From Microbacterium sp. H1-D42 (GTDB lineage Bacteria > Actinomycetota > Actinomycetes > Actinomycetales > Microbacteriaceae): 64,000 bases of DNA. The notes under the pieces were generated by a model, which did no database searches, had not been told where the DNA came from, and saw nothing but the letters and a program-made list of their open reading frames with translations. The stretch lies in the NCBI RefSeq assembly GCF_022637555.1, contig NZ_CP093342.1, positions 2,604,001 to 2,668,000 of the forward strand, read 5' to 3'. Both the position numbers and the translations under genes were made by a program. Shown piece by piece: positions 62,634-64,000 of the stretch. Each line of letters begins with the position of its first letter. The stretch's first letter is position 1.

Positions 62634-64000
62634 ATGACAACTGCCCCTGCCCGCCCTGACACCGAGCAGAAGCCGACAGGCTCACTCGATCGATACTTCG
62701 AGATCACGAAGCGGGGGTCCAGCTTCGGCGCGGAGATCCGCGGTGGACTCGTCACCTTCGTGACGATGGCGTACATCGTCATCCTCAACCCGATCATCCT
62801 CGCCGGCAAGCCGGACGTCGCCGGCAACGTGCTCGACTTCAACGCCGTCGGCGCCGCCACCGCGCTGACCGCCGGTGTGATGACGATCCTGTTCGGCCTG
62901 ATCAGCCGCCTGCCGTTCGGCTTCGCCGCCGGTCTCGGCATCAACGCGTTCGTCGCATTCAGCGTGGTCGGTCAGGTCACCTGGCCCGAGGCCATGGCCC
63001 TGGTGATGATCAACGGTCTGCTGATCGTGCTGCTGGCAGCCACGGGTCTTCGGAAGGCGATCTTCGACGCCGTGCCGTTCCAGCTGAAGATCGCGATCAC
63101 GGTCGGAATCGGCCTGTTCATCGCCTTCATCGGCTTCGTCAACTCGGGCTTCGTCACCGCCACCGGCACCTCATCTCCTCCGGTCGGCCTTGGCGTGAAC
63201 GGCTCCGTGGCCACGATCCCGTCGCTGCTGTTCGTCGCGACGCTCATCATCACCGGCATCCTGATCGCACTGCGAATCAAGGGCGGCATGCTGATCGGCC
63301 TCGTCGCCGGCACAGTGCTGGCCGTCATCGTCGAGGCGATCTGGAAGATCGGCCCGCGGACGTTCGACGCCGAGGGCAACGTCGTGAACCCCGGCGGCTG
63401 GGGCCTCACCGTGCCCGCGCTGAACGGATCACCGGTCAGCATGCCCGACCTCAGCCTCGTCGGCGCCGTGGACTTCAGCTTCGACTTCGGCAAGGTCAGC
63501 TCGGTCGCCCTGGTGATGATCGTCTTCACCCTGCTGTTCACGAACTTCTTCGACGCCATGGGCACCATGACCGGCCTCGCCAAGGAGGCCGACCTCGCCG
63601 ATGCGAAGGGCGACTTCCCTCGCATCAAGTCGGCGCTGATCGTCGAGGGCGTCGGTGCGATCGCCGGTGGCGCGACCTCGTCGTCGTCGAGCACCGTGTT
63701 CATCGAGTCGGGCGCCGGAATCGGCGAGGGCGCGCGCACAGGCTTCGCGAACCTCATCACGGGTGGCATGTTCCTGATCGCGATGTTCCTCACCCCGCTG
63801 ACCTCGATCGTGCCCACCGAGATCGCCGCCGCCGCGCTGATCATCGTGGGCGCCATGATGATGGCGCAGATCCGCCACATCGACTTCGCGGACTTCCGCG
63901 TGCTGCTGCCGGTGTTCCTGACCGTCACGGTCATGCCGCTGACGTACTCGATCGCGAACGGCATCGGTGCGGGCTTCGTCAGCTGGGTGCTGATCCACGC
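62634..64000 (+). CDS. NCS2 family purine permease, AzgA-like (3' end cut by window)
   Basis: 455 codons are visible and the frame is open at the end of the window; the full protein is probably somewhat longer. The start FEITKRGSSFGAEIRGGLVTFVTMAYIVILNP and MTGLAKEADLADAKGDFPR, with GVGAIAGGATSSSSSTVFIESGAG, are typical of the AzgA branch, which takes up adenine, guanine or hypoxanthine with protons. GGAGG lies 6 nt before ATG 62634. It lies near purN and purH, so purine salvage and synthesis genes are neighbours. Confidence 0.93.
   Translation, partial: MTTAPARPDTEQKPTGSLDRYFEITKRGSSFGAEIRGGLVTFVTMAYIVILNPIILAGKPDVAGNVLDFNAVGAATALTAGVMTILFGLISRLPFGFAAGLGINAFVAFSVVGQVTWPEAMALVMINGLLIVLLAATGLRKAIFDAVPFQLKIAITVGIGLFIAFIGFVNSGFVTATGTSSPPVGLGVNGSVATIPSLLFVATLIITGILIALRIKGGMLIGLVAGTVLAVIVEAIWKIGPRTFDAEGNVVNPGGWGLTVPALNGSPVSMPDLSLVGAVDFSFDFGKVSSVALVMIVFTLLFTNFFDAMGTMTGLAKEADLADAKGDFPRIKSALIVEGVGAIAGGATSSSSSTVFIESGAGIGEGARTGFANLITGGMFLIAMFLTPLTSIVPTEIAAAALIIVGAMMMAQIRHIDFADFRVLLPVFLTVTVMPLTYSIANGIGAGFVSWVLIH

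Overview
The window is a 64 kb, very GC-rich stretch of an actinobacterial chromosome. G/C-ending codons, frequent GTG starts, likely leaderless promoters, a monomeric isocitrate dehydrogenase, a DUF6350 protein near purN/purH and a strong GGATGC/GCATCC word bias all fit Microbacteriaceae, most likely Microbacterium. This placement is inference. I saw no rRNA, tRNA, CRISPR array, integrase or transposase.

Layout. 1-2450: the end of a phenylacetyl-CoA epoxidase operon (paaD, paaE) plus an enoyl-CoA hydratase. 2469-10558: housekeeping and unknown enzymes (a phosphoribosyltransferase, an EgtC-like amidotransferase, a thiamine-diphosphate enzyme, a Na+/H+ antiporter, a secreted EEP-fold hydrolase), then a NarL-type two-component system that continues to 12269 with an ABC-2 exporter. 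12397-25115: an aromatic-acid region. An FAD hydroxylase, an IclR regulator and an MHS-family importer precede a six-gene operon for meta-cleavage of homoprotocatechuate (a FAH-RraA fusion, gntR, hpaE, hpaD, hpaH, hpaI). A TetR/FAD-monooxygenase pair lies inside this region. 25142-33367: a flavoprotein, an MFS exporter, a polar amino-acid-type ABC importer, an AtoE-like carrier and two small unknowns.

33456-44637: one-carbon genes (glyA-folD) behind a ZTP riboswitch, and N-acetylglucosamine use split into two units (GH20 hexosaminidase-nagA, and ROK kinase-nagB). Between these lie a sigma factor fused to an anti-sigma-like zinc motif, membrane segments and a Pro/Thr stalk, then YrdB-like, FAD-oxidase and NUDIX genes. 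44813-51246: an L,D-transpeptidase, isocitrate dehydrogenase, a GNAT enzyme, a DUF559 endonuclease-like gene bracketed by two related palindromic repeats, and a coiled-coil membrane protein. 51328-64000: a heterodimeric ABC exporter behind a 21-codon leader ORF and a candidate attenuator, an alkylation-repair operon (ada-alkA fusion, ogt), purN and purH, an LLM oxidoreductase, DUF6350 and an AzgA-type purine permease cut by the window end.

How the parts fit: phenylacetate-type compounds can enter two routes, the CoA/epoxide route (paa) and the homoprotocatechuate route (hpa). The hpa operon ends in succinate semialdehyde and pyruvate. A near-identical 12-bp palindrome sits both in the hydroxylase/iclR intergenic region and in the importer/hpa promoter region, suggesting shared control by the operon's own GntR regulator. 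The best candidates for new biology are the repeat-flanked DUF559 gene, the FAH-RraA fusion, the membrane-tethered sigma fusion with its two mutually exclusive leader hairpins, and the leader-peptide/attenuator ahead of the ABC exporter.
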